From positions 781,652 through 845,651 of the forward strand of contig NZ_KB899241.1 of assembly GCF_000378125.1 (NCBI RefSeq): DNA of 64,000 bases, given 5' to 3'. Numbering within the stretch: position 1 is the first letter of the stretch; each line of letters begins with the position of its first letter. This document shows, in pieces, positions 56,146 to 64,000 of the stretch. The notes below the pieces were generated by a model. It was not told where the DNA came from. It was given only the letters and a program-made list of their open reading frames with translations, and did not search any database. The translations under genes were made by a program, and so were the position numbers. The DNA is from Rudaea cellulosilytica DSM 22992 (GTDB lineage: Bacteria; Pseudomonadota; Gammaproteobacteria; Xanthomonadales; Rhodanobacteraceae).

Positions 56146-56808
56146 ATGAAGCTGCTCTTGACCGAAGACGACGAAATGATCGGATCAGGTTTGCGCAAGG
56201 GTCTGCGCCAAGAATCGATGGCCGTCGACTGGGTGCGCGACGGTCGTTTGTCGCTGCGAGCGCTCGTCGATGGCGACTACGATCTTTGGTTGCTCGATTT
56301 GGGCCTGCCCGATTGCGATGGCATAGACCTCCTCAGGCAATCACGCGAACGCAACGTCGCAACGCCGGCTTTGATACTCACGGCACGGGACTCCGTTACG
56401 GACCGAATCAAAGGACTAAATAGTGGTGCAGACGACTATCTGCCCAAACCATTCGACTTGAACGAATTGGTGGCGCGTTTGCGCGCCCTGCACCGCCGCT
56501 CGATGGGCATTTCGGACGCATCCTTGCGCTATGGCGAACTGGTTCTGATTCCTGCAACGCATGAGGCAACCTGGGCGGGCCGGCCGCTGCTTCTTTCCCA
56601 TCGGGAATTTGCCGTGCTCGAGGCGTTGCTTGAACGCCCGGGCGTCGTGCTTTCAAGACAACGGTTAGAAGAAAAGCTCTACGGCTGGGGCGAGGAAGTT
56701 CAGAGCAATACGATTGAAGTGCATATTCATTCCTTGCGTCGAAAGCTTGGCGTCGGCTTCATCCGCAACGTACGTGGCGTCGGCTACGTGCTGCAGGCCC
56801 AGACATGA
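56146..56808 (+). CDS. OmpR-family response regulator, QseB/TctD-like
   Basis: 220 residues. Acidic residues D8/D9, phosphoacceptor Asp51 (WLLDLGLPDCDGID) and Lys in DDYLPKPFDLNELVARL make an intact receiver; the winged helix has LSHREFAVLEALLERPGVVL and SNTIEVHIHSLRRKL. It overlaps the kinase gene by ATGA. Located downstream of a TonB receptor, possibly regulating it (inference). Confidence 0.93.
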   Translation: MKLLLTEDDEMIGSGLRKGLRQESMAVDWVRDGRLSLRALVDGDYDLWLLDLGLPDCDGIDLLRQSRERNVATPALILTARDSVTDRIKGLNSGADDYLPKPFDLNELVARLRALHRRSMGISDASLRYGELVLIPATHEATWAGRPLLLSHREFAVLEALLERPGVVLSRQRLEEKLYGWGEEVQSNTIEVHIHSLRRKLGVGFIRNVRGVGYVLQAQT

Positions 56809-58130
56809 CCTCCATTCGAGGAGCGCTGCTCTGCTGGCTCAACGGAGGTCTGTTGTTGTGTTGTCTTGCCGCGGCCGCAGCGGTGTACTCACTCGTCGAA
56901 AACGAGGTGGGCGAACTCAACGACTACCAGTTGCGACTGGTGGCAGAGTCGATTTCGAGCAATCCGCTCGAAGCAGTCAGGAACGACGCCTCGAAACGCA
57001 CCGATTTCGATATCGACGACGATGACCAGTTCATCATCCAGACTTGGGATCCCGATGGGACTCAAACCTACTCCTCGGTTCCCGCACTCGGTCTGCAACT
57101 GGATCGGCAAAATGGCTATAAAACCGTAGCGACAGCATCAGGGCCTTGGCGTATCTATTGCGCGCTCATGCGTGGACGATATATACAAGTTGGACTGCAG
57201 CTCAGAGCCCGTAACCAACTTGCAGTGCGTATCGCGCTGCGCGCGATCGTTCCGCTTCTACTTCTGTTTCCATTGGTCAGCGCGCTGGTCTGGATCGTAG
57301 TCAACAGAGGACTACGCCCACTGACGCGGGTGATGAGATCTCTCAAAGAGCGGTCGGCGACAGCGCTTCAACCGCTGCCAACGGAGGGCTTGAAGGCAGA
57401 GATCTTGCCACTCGTTTTGGCCCTCAACGATTTGCTTGAACGGCTTTCCCGCGCGATTACCGTGCAGCGTAATTTCGTTGCCGACGCTGCGCATCAGTTG
57501 CGCACCCCTCTTGCCGCCGTGCGTTTACAAATGCAGTTGGCTCAGCGTGCGCAATCTTCCGACGAACGGATTTCTGCTTTCGATGATCTTGCCAATGGTG
57601 TCAACCGCGCCGCGCACCTTGTGGAGCAGCTTCTGACCTTGGCAAAACATGAACCCGACGGCATTCAATATCGGATGCTCCCTCTCGATCTGGCTGGCGT
57701 TGTGACTCTCGTTGTCAATGAATGCTCTCTTCTCGGACGCGAAAAAACGATCGATCTGCAGGTGCGCGCCGAAGAGCCCGTCGGGATCGTGGGTGATCTC
57801 GAAGCGCTGCGCGTCATGTTGCAGAACCTCATCGAGAATGCCATTCGCTACACTCCGTCTTTCGGGCGTGTAGAAGTGCGCGTCGACGGCGGCGATCGGC
57901 AAGCTCGCATCGAAATCTCCGATACGGGCCCCGGCATTCCGGAGGTCGAGCGCGAGCGCGTTTTCGACAGGTTCTTCCGCCGTCAAGGGACGCAGCAAAC
58001 CGGAAGCGGCCTGGGTCTCGCGATCGTTCGAAACATCGCTTTGCGGCATCGTGCTGTCGTCCGTCTGCTGACGGCATCGAGCGGCAACGGCTTGCTCGTC
58101 AGAGTCGAGTTTCCGAAGCAAGCGGCATGA
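56805..58130 (+). CDS. Sensor histidine kinase, QseC-like
   Basis: 441 residues. TM1 is near the N-terminus (LCWLNGGLLLCCLAAAAAVY), a periplasmic loop of about 120 residues follows, TM2 is AIVPLLLLFPLVSALVWIVV, then HAMP-like RGLRPLTRVMRSL, phosphoacceptor His230 (DAAHQLRTPL), N-box (LQNLIENAIRYTP), and G-boxes (DTGPGIP, GSGLGLAIV). The periplasmic loop is acidic (DFDIDDDDQF), reminiscent of cation-sensing loops in PhoQ-type kinases. The ligand is not known. Confidence 0.93.
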   Translation: MTSIRGALLCWLNGGLLLCCLAAAAAVYSLVENEVGELNDYQLRLVAESISSNPLEAVRNDASKRTDFDIDDDDQFIIQTWDPDGTQTYSSVPALGLQLDRQNGYKTVATASGPWRIYCALMRGRYIQVGLQLRARNQLAVRIALRAIVPLLLLFPLVSALVWIVVNRGLRPLTRVMRSLKERSATALQPLPTEGLKAEILPLVLALNDLLERLSRAITVQRNFVADAAHQLRTPLAAVRLQMQLAQRAQSSDERISAFDDLANGVNRAAHLVEQLLTLAKHEPDGIQYRMLPLDLAGVVTLVVNECSLLGREKTIDLQVRAEEPVGIVGDLEALRVMLQNLIENAIRYTPSFGRVEVRVDGGDRQARIEISDTGPGIPEVERERVFDRFFRRQGTQQTGSGLGLAIVRNIALRHRAVVRLLTASSGNGLLVRVEFPKQAA

Positions 58131-58262
58131 GCCGGTATTCTTCGTTCACGAATTATTCGCCGCGATCAACGAAAGTGCGGCCCTAGCCCGGTAAAGGGCC
58201 AGCGCGCGCAGGCTTCCTGCAGATGTCCTCCGCCGTCGCTCACCAAGCCTAGCGCCCTAAAT

Positions 58263-58895
58263 ATGCCTCTGCAAAATCGCGTCACGCCGTTCGGCGATAT
58301 CGTTGCCATCAACCAACGCGGCTTGTTCACTGGTAACCGCGGCATCATCCATGATGTCGCGAGCAAGACGTTGTTGAACCGTCGTTGGTCAAGCAAGGCA
58401 TGGATCACTTGCGCCCTCAGTTACAAGGGACATTGGCGCGATGTCATGGCGCAGCGCAGTTGGACGGAGTTGTTCTTTCTTGACGAGGCCGTGGCGCTCT
58501 CCGCAGGCCATCGTCCCTGTTTCGCATGTCGCCGCGCATCGGCCGAGGCGTTTCGTGCCGCATGGGCCAAAGCACACGGGTTGAATGTGCCGCCATCCGC
58601 ACCGGCAATGGATGCGATTTTGCACAGCGAGCGGCTCAACCATCGCCTCAAGCGCATCCATTCACTCACCGTGCCGCTTGCCGATCTCCCTGACGGCGCG
58701 GCCGTTGTGCACGACGACGCAGCCTTCGTAATCGTCAAAGGGCGCGCCTATCGCTGGAGCGAAGGTGGTTATGATTTCGCGCCGCACCTCTCGCATGCCG
58801 ACGGTCTGCTTACACCACCGTCGACTTTGCGTGCAATGTGTGCCGGCTATCGGCCTCTCTTGCATCCGACAGTAGAGCGATATCGACTTGACTGA
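58263..58895 (+). CDS. Conserved protein of unknown function with CxxC motif
   Basis: 210 residues. Starts MPLQNRVTPFGDIVAINQRG, with the segment LDEAVALSAGHRPCFACRRA in the middle; the CxxC after a His resembles a zinc-knuckle of HNH or Ada-type proteins. The opening pattern and the HRPCFxCRR core belong to a widespread uncharacterised family. No signal or membrane segment. Confidence 0.8.
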   Translation: MPLQNRVTPFGDIVAINQRGLFTGNRGIIHDVASKTLLNRRWSSKAWITCALSYKGHWRDVMAQRSWTELFFLDEAVALSAGHRPCFACRRASAEAFRAAWAKAHGLNVPPSAPAMDAILHSERLNHRLKRIHSLTVPLADLPDGAAVVHDDAAFVIVKGRAYRWSEGGYDFAPHLSHADGLLTPPSTLRAMCAGYRPLLHPTVERYRLD

Positions 58896-59007
58896 GCTAT
58901 TAGCCGCCGGGGGTGCAGGAAGACTGCTCAGCGGTTAGGGGACTCCCCACGCATCCGTGCGGCCCACGGTGCAGCTAGTCCGTGAGCTGTTTACAACGAT
59001 GCATTGA

Positions 59008-60150
59008 TCAAACGCTCCAGATCGCCTCTTCAACACGATTGCGTCCATGGCTCTTCGCGCTGTACAAGGCGGTGTCTGCGGCTTCAAACAATGTCCTTTC
59101 GTCATTGTTGATAGGCACGACGGCTGCAACCCCAATGCTGACCGTAACAACTCCGTGAGGATTGTTCTCATGTGGAAGCGACATTGTGCGGACCCCTAGG
59201 CAAATTTTCTCGGCGACAACGAAAGCATCGGATACATCAGCACCGGGAATCAGGACGGCAAATTCTTCCCCGCCTAGGCGAACACATAAATTGCCACGTT
59301 GCTGAACAGTTGCACGAATGACCCCGGCGATAGCGATGAGGCATTGGTCGCCGGCCGCATGTCCATAGGTATCGTTGTATGCTTTGAACAGATCAACGTC
59401 GATCAGCAGAAGCGAGATCGATTGACGCTCGTGCGCCGCGCGCCGCCACTCGGTCTTCCGGAACACTTCGAACTGACGTCGATTGGGCAGTCCTGTGAGC
59501 GAATCGAGCAACGCTTCGTTTCGATGGTGCTGGGCGACGTCGAGAAGCACCGCAAGAAATATGGCCAATGAAAAAGCGATGCTCACGACGTTGCCGACAT
59601 CTCGCGCCATCATCACGATGTCCGTCGAGATCGGACCGCCTCCTGACAATCGTGCCGCATGGATCAGGGGTATCGCTACCGCGATTATCGATAGCGTCAT
59701 CGCCACAACAACGCCGAACAACAGTTTGTCGACCTTTTGCTTCAGGTGTCGCCGCATTGTGGCCAGGGCGATTCCGGTAAGCGCAAGGCGCATCATGAGC
59801 CTGATCAGGAGTTCGACCCATTTCAAGTGAGGAAAAAGGACAAGCCAGGCGGTAACCGAGGTGACACTGATATAAAGCGCGAGGCGCGTGCGAAGCGCGA
59901 ACTTGGCTTCGCCGATGCGATCCTGCAATCCGTGCATCTGCAGGAAAATCGACGTGAGGAAAAGCGCTTGCGGCAATATTTCCGGCCTCAATGAGGCGGA
60001 ACGAAAGTCAGGGAGCAGCAACAAATCGCACGCTGCCCAGCACAAGTATCCCCATCCCCAAAAAAGCGCCGGTCGGACGTTCCACCATCGCCAGATAATC
60101 AGGAATGCGACGCCCAACAAGGTGAGCGTCAGAGTCACCATGACTACCAA
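59008..60150 (-). CDS. Membrane-bound diguanylate cyclase (GGDEF)
   Basis: 380 residues. Several N-terminal membrane segments form an uncharacterised sensor; the GGDEF domain covers about residues 210-375 with the active site RLGGEEFAVLIPG and metal-binding LLLIDVDLFKAYND. The position of the inhibitory I-site carries QRGN, not RxxD, so product feedback may be absent. The likely start is TTG 60150 with GGAGG six bases upstream; ATG 60141 has no site. Confidence 0.92.
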   Translation of the reverse strand: MVVMVTLTLTLLGVAFLIIWRWWNVRPALFWGWGYLCWAACDLLLLPDFRSASLRPEILPQALFLTSIFLQMHGLQDRIGEAKFALRTRLALYISVTSVTAWLVLFPHLKWVELLIRLMMRLALTGIALATMRRHLKQKVDKLLFGVVVAMTLSIIAVAIPLIHAARLSGGGPISTDIVMMARDVGNVVSIAFSLAIFLAVLLDVAQHHRNEALLDSLTGLPNRRQFEVFRKTEWRRAAHERQSISLLLIDVDLFKAYNDTYGHAAGDQCLIAIAGVIRATVQQRGNLCVRLGGEEFAVLIPGADVSDAFVVAEKICLGVRTMSLPHENNPHGVVTVSIGVAAVVPINNDERTLFEAADTALYSAKSHGRNRVEEAIWSV

Positions 60151-60933
60151 CGAGCACCTCCAATCAGATTCAATCTGCCGCCCGTGCCGGCGGGCGAAGC
60201 GAGGCGCTTGCTCTCGCTAAGATCAATCCGAATAGGGCATCGCACAGACCCCCCGTCCGTCTACGTAGTTAATGGCGATGAGCGGATCATGCGATCGTTG
60301 CCTCGAACCGCGATATTTTCAATCTGCATGATTATACGTGAACTGCATCACACTCCAAGCTTTCTGCGCAGTCTCAGACCGTGAGCTGGCCGGTCGTACT
60401 CTTGGCGCATGATCACGCTGGACGACGCACGCACGCCGCAAACCGGAACGACCACTTGGGTTGGGTCGTGCAGGCGAACTGGAGTCGGCTTGAACTATTT
60501 CGTTAGAAGACGCTGCTCGATAGCAGCCACTCGCCAATGGCGTCTTCGGGTCGATGCCAGCCCTTCCCTACCCGCGATAAGCCTCGCTAATCGTGCAAGA
60601 CTTTACCTACGGCTCCCCAAAGGCTCTGCTTCTGGGTGAGTCGAGATACGAGACAGTTGCTGAAACGTCCGCCGATTGCAGATCGAGATTCGAGCCTTTC
60701 TCCAGTATTGAAGGGAGATTGCGTCCACATCCGGGACGACGATAGGATCGATTGCCGGCGTGTTTGTTGCTTTTGCCTCTCCTTCAAGCGAAGAGCCCGT
60801 CAAGCGATCGAGTGCCGCATTTTCTCCAGAAGATGGGGCCGCGCACCTTACTCCGGGTAGATTCGCTTTTACGAAAAGTGCAGCCTGCGCGTATCGCGCA
60901 CCGATGGCAACGGACAGATCAAGTATTCCGCTC
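60151..60933. other. 783-bp region with no recognised gene
   Basis: Upstream of the histidine kinase. Open frames on both strands (60409-60639, 60603-60941) have no domains or ribosome sites. The stretch near 60560-60590, CCCTACCCGCGATAAGCCTC, is similar to part of 44776-44800, which may be a shared relic. Confidence 0.4.
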
Positions 60934-63786
60934 ATGGCCAATTTCTGCCGCTACCTCCTGCTTCTTCTACTTATTGCACCATTCACGACATTGCGGGGGC
61001 AGGAAAGCTACTTTCGTACCTACGATGAAAATGCCGGGTTCAGCTCCGGCGAAATCAAAGCCCTTGCACAGGATGAGGCCGGTTTCATCTGGATCGGCAC
61101 GCAACGCGGCCTGATTCGCTTTGACGGACGCAACTTTGTTCCCTGGGGCGCGGATCAGATCAAAGATCCGATCGCCCCGCTCGGTCTCGTTCGCGGCGCA
61201 GACGACGAACTGCTGATCCGGACGCGGAGCGGCCGCTCTTCGCGTTTGTGGCGGCGTACACGCGATGCGGTGGAACCTTTGTTGGGCCCTGAGGGCAAGC
61301 CGATCGAGAATTCGATCGCGCTGGCATTCGACGCCCGCGGCGATCTCTGGACTGTACTCGGCAAGGAACTGTGGCGGCGCGATCGCGCAATGCAGTGGCA
61401 GCGCGCGGGGCAAGGCATACCAGCAACGGAAAATTTCCGGGGCTTGCGCGCAGCGGGGCAGTCCATGATCGCTGTGACCGATGAGGCGATCTGGCGCCTG
61501 CGAGACACCGCCGCTGCGGAACTCGTACTTCGTGGCGGTGTGTTCGACAGAGTCGCCGGTGACGACGACGTGCTGTGGTTGAGCAAGCGCACCGGCACCG
61601 ACGTAGATATATGGCGGGTCGATGCACAAGGCGCGCGCAAGATCGTCGACCTCGGCAGATACCAATACGTACGCGACATGGCGCAGCGCGGTTCGACGTT
61701 GTGGATCGTCGCGCAGGGGCTGATCGCGCTCGAGGCAAACGGACGCACCCGCAATTTGAATGTCAACGCAACCATACTTCCGACCGGCGGTCCGATTTTG
61801 GTCGATCGCGAAGGCAGCCTCTGGCTAGGCACGTCGGTGGGTCTGATTCAATTTCCCGAACCGGACACGTGGAACTGGTTTCCCAACAGCAATCTGAAAC
61901 GATTCTGGCAAGCCGGCGACACGACCTGGGTCCAGGGCGATCTGAGAAGCATACTTCGCATCGAAACCGGCACCGGCGCCGTCGCGAGAGAACAGCTCGA
62001 TGCCGATCTCTGCATACAGCCGCCAAATTATGTACGGGCCGTTTCGGAATCCAAGGTATATGCCTGGCACGGCAGCACGTTCAAGGCAGGCGCCTTCCAG
62101 TCGGTCGCCGACATGCCTGCCGGAACGGAATTTGTGAACGCCTGCCGCGTAGACGCCAGCGGCGCGCTGTGGATCTATACCGTGAGAGACCTGCTCCGTC
62201 TCGCACCGGGTGCATCCCGTCCTACTCCGATCCACACTGTCGATGCGCAGTATGCGACCGTTCTTTGGTTCGACGATCGCGACGATCGTCCGTTGGCATT
62301 GGTCGATGGACGCGTATGCCGATTGCGCGTTTTGCCCGACAACCACGCGACGGCAGAAGACTGCGTCGCAGGCGACGAGTTGCGCACCATCCAATCCGTA
62401 CAACGCGTCGACGCGCAGCATATCTGGCTCGTCGCATTGGGCGGCGTGTATGCCTTGGACGCGAATAACAAACTTCGCCTTCTGCCGGGCAATCGCAGCA
62501 TCGGCGGCGGCGAGGTCAGCAGCACAGCGCCTGCGCAAAACGGCGAAGTCTGGTTGAGCCACGGGTTGCCGGCGCGCGTGCAGCCTTGTGCCGACTGCGA
62601 GGATGGCTGGAGAATCACGGAACGCCCCAGCGCATGGCACGGCTTGCCCGACAACAGTAGCAATTACACACTGGAAACTGCGGAGGGCGATCTGTGGACG
62701 TCCGGTTTCCACGGCGTCTGGCGCGTGCCGAAGGCGGTGCGCAACCAGCCTCTGGTCACGCCCAGGACCGTGTTAGTACGCAGCCAGGTCGATGCCGACC
62801 TCCGCAATCCCAATGCTCCGCTACAACTCAAGCCCAGCGATCGCCGCTTGGAACTTGAATTTGCAAGCTTGAGCTATCGCGACCGCAATCTCCTGCGCTA
62901 CCGCTCGCGCATCGCCGGCGAAGGCGATTGGTCGCTGCCGATGCGCGATCCACGGCTGCAGTTCGCTGCGCTGGAACCTGGCGCCTATCGCGTCGAGATG
63001 AGCGCCAGCCTCGACGGCGAACACTGGTCCGATCCTCCCGCAACCGTCGAATTCAGCGTGCTGCCGCCTTGGTATCGGACCTGGTGGGCGCAAATCCTGT
63101 TCGGCCTCGCCGCGCTCTCGCTGCTTGTGCTGATCTACCGACTGCGTGTTGCCGCGCTGCTGCGCGTGGAGTCGGAACGCACGCGCATCGCGCTCGACCT
63201 GCACGACGAGATCGGCGCCGGCCTCGGCAGCATCGGCATGCTCGCCGGCGCCGCGGCGCGAACCGCCGCCGGTGCCGACGAGCAAACCCGCATCGTGCGC
63301 GAGATCGGCAACGTCGCAGGCCTGCTCAGCAATGGCCTGCGCTCCCTGGTGTGGTCGTTGCGCAGCGACAAGGGCGGGCTGGCCGAACTGGGCGAGCAGA
63401 TTGCCGACCATGCTCGCCGGTTGTTTCCCGACGAAGAGCCGCGTCTGTCCCTGCAACTGTCCGGGCCGGGGCAGCAACTTTCGTTGCCCGTGGAGGTGCG
63501 CCGGCATGTTTTGTTGTTCGCGCTCGAGGCGCTGCACAACGCGTCACGTCATGCTGGGGCACGATCGGTCGAGGTCAGCCTGCGGGTGAACGCCGGCAAA
63601 GGGTTTAGCCTGGGCGTTCGCGACGACGGCATCGGATTCGATCCTCGTCAGGACACGCCGGGCAACGGCGTCGAAAGCATGCAGCGCCGCGCCAAGGCGA
63701 TCGGCGCACGGCTCGATATCGTGAGTGCTCCCGGCGCCGGTACAGACATCCAGCTGACTTGGCCTGACGCGTCGCGGCACGCATGA
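60934..63786 (+). CDS. Two-component-regulator-propeller sensor histidine kinase
   Basis: 950 residues. A signal peptide (RYLLLLLLIAPFTTLRGQ) precedes an exported seven-bladed-type propeller built from Reg_prop repeats (ALAQDEAGFIWIGTQRGLIR, LVDREGSLWLGTSVGLIQF), then a Y_Y_Y-type beta domain, a membrane helix near residues 718-740, and a NarL-type HisKA_3 kinase with His757 in LDLHDEIGAGLGSI and an HATPase (ALHNASRHAG, DDGIGFDP). The layout is like carbohydrate-sensing kinases of Bacteroidetes and Xanthomonadales, often linked to polysaccharide use. It lies upstream of its response regulator. Confidence 0.93.
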   Translation: MANFCRYLLLLLLIAPFTTLRGQESYFRTYDENAGFSSGEIKALAQDEAGFIWIGTQRGLIRFDGRNFVPWGADQIKDPIAPLGLVRGADDELLIRTRSGRSSRLWRRTRDAVEPLLGPEGKPIENSIALAFDARGDLWTVLGKELWRRDRAMQWQRAGQGIPATENFRGLRAAGQSMIAVTDEAIWRLRDTAAAELVLRGGVFDRVAGDDDVLWLSKRTGTDVDIWRVDAQGARKIVDLGRYQYVRDMAQRGSTLWIVAQGLIALEANGRTRNLNVNATILPTGGPILVDREGSLWLGTSVGLIQFPEPDTWNWFPNSNLKRFWQAGDTTWVQGDLRSILRIETGTGAVAREQLDADLCIQPPNYVRAVSESKVYAWHGSTFKAGAFQSVADMPAGTEFVNACRVDASGALWIYTVRDLLRLAPGASRPTPIHTVDAQYATVLWFDDRDDRPLALVDGRVCRLRVLPDNHATAEDCVAGDELRTIQSVQRVDAQHIWLVALGGVYALDANNKLRLLPGNRSIGGGEVSSTAPAQNGEVWLSHGLPARVQPCADCEDGWRITERPSAWHGLPDNSSNYTLETAEGDLWTSGFHGVWRVPKAVRNQPLVTPRTVLVRSQVDADLRNPNAPLQLKPSDRRLELEFASLSYRDRNLLRYRSRIAGEGDWSLPMRDPRLQFAALEPGAYRVEMSASLDGEHWSDPPATVEFSVLPPWYRTWWAQILFGLAALSLLVLIYRLRVAALLRVESERTRIALDLHDEIGAGLGSIGMLAGAAARTAAGADEQTRIVREIGNVAGLLSNGLRSLVWSLRSDKGGLAELGEQIADHARRLFPDEEPRLSLQLSGPGQQLSLPVEVRRHVLLFALEALHNASRHAGARSVEVSLRVNAGKGFSLGVRDDGIGFDPRQDTPGNGVESMQRRAKAIGARLDIVSAPGAGTDIQLTWPDASRHA

Positions 63787-63829
63787 ACATGTCATTGCCA
63801 GCATCCGCAAAGCCGTGCAGCGTGTGCGA

Positions 63830-64000
63830 ATGAACGACATTGTCGCGCTGCGCCTCGCTACGGTCGAAGACGATCCCCGTTTCCGTCGCAGCCTTGCTCT
63901 GCTGCTGAGCAATCTCCCTGGTTTTACGGTAGTGGCTAGCTACGCGAGCGCAGCTCCGTTGCTTGCCGCGGCGCGAAAGATCCGTGAACTCGGCATGCCG
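63830..64000 (+). CDS. LuxR/NarL-type response regulator, N-terminal part (cut by window edge)
   Basis: 57 codons visible: LRLATVEDDPRFRRSLALLL shows the receiver acidic pair; the phosphoacceptor Asp would be beyond the edge. The position directly after a HisKA_3 kinase makes a LuxR/NarL-type regulator with a C-terminal HTH probable. Confidence 0.75.
   Translation, partial: MNDIVALRLATVEDDPRFRRSLALLLSNLPGFTVVASYASAAPLLAAARKIRELGMP

Noticed and set aside
60409-60941. Short frames upstream of the propeller histidine kinase
   Set aside because: No domain or ribosome site; probably non-coding or decayed.

Overview
The window is high-GC bacterial chromosome with proteobacterial gene content: GltBD with a P-II protein, UbiK, ComM, BaeSR, a TonB-dependent receptor and a QseBC-like pair. 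The mix of families suggests Lysobacterales/Xanthomonadales, perhaps Rhodanobacteraceae; this is inference, since no rRNA or marker gene is present. I found no tRNA, rRNA, CRISPR array, intact insertion sequence or prophage.

Layout. (1) 1-7.1 kb: the start of an aldehyde dehydrogenase facing an AcoR-like sigma-54 activator, with a candidate sigma-54 promoter between them; then a minus-strand sugar-oxidation cluster (GMC flavoprotein, Tat-signal small subunit, Gfo/Idh/MocA oxidoreductase, TIM-barrel isomerase) that resembles glycoside 3-dehydrogenase loci. (2) 7.3-15 kb: nitrogen assimilation, namely an aminotransferase, gltD, gltB and a P-II gene. (3) 15.2-22 kb: ubiK, comM, then xdhC, a MobA-like cytidylyltransferase and an iorAB-type molybdenum hydroxylase, i.e. 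enzyme plus cofactor supply. (4) 22-25 kb: isocitrate lyase and a small unknown gene divergent from a LysR regulator, with nested palindromes between. (5) 25-31 kb: baeSR, a fused SpmA/SpmB-like membrane protein and a Kef-type antiporter. (6) 31.4-33.5 kb: a large secreted HAF-repeat protein.

From about 33.6 to 50 kb the character changes. Genes are short and separated by long gaps, base composition looks lower in GC, and broken genes appear: a frameshifted unknown gene abutting a fatty-acid desaturase remnant, a frameshifted small secreted protein, and a truncated minus-strand gene. The intact genes are mostly small stress or envelope proteins: cold shock protein with an RRM protein and a coupled unknown, DUF3096, DUF3309, DUF5329, DUF1328, CsbD, DUF3606, small lipoproteins, an SH3 protein, an LTXXQ-like protein, two tandem Crp/Fnr-like regulators, and a slipin translationally coupled to a TMEM175-type channel. 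At 48.7-50.6 kb an Rrf2 repressor faces an NmrA-like reductase/cupin pair, and both promoters carry the same inverted repeat.

From 51 to 64 kb normal gene density returns: a duplicated sensor-like exported protein, a YncE-like beta-propeller, a TonB-dependent receptor, a QseBC-like two-component pair, a conserved protein of unknown function, a diguanylate cyclase, and a propeller-type histidine kinase with the start of its response regulator cut by the window end.

The best candidates for new biology are the cold-shock/RRM/unknown operon, the slipin-TMEM175 pair, the Rrf2 regulon with its shared operator, and the repeat protein at 42.5 kb.
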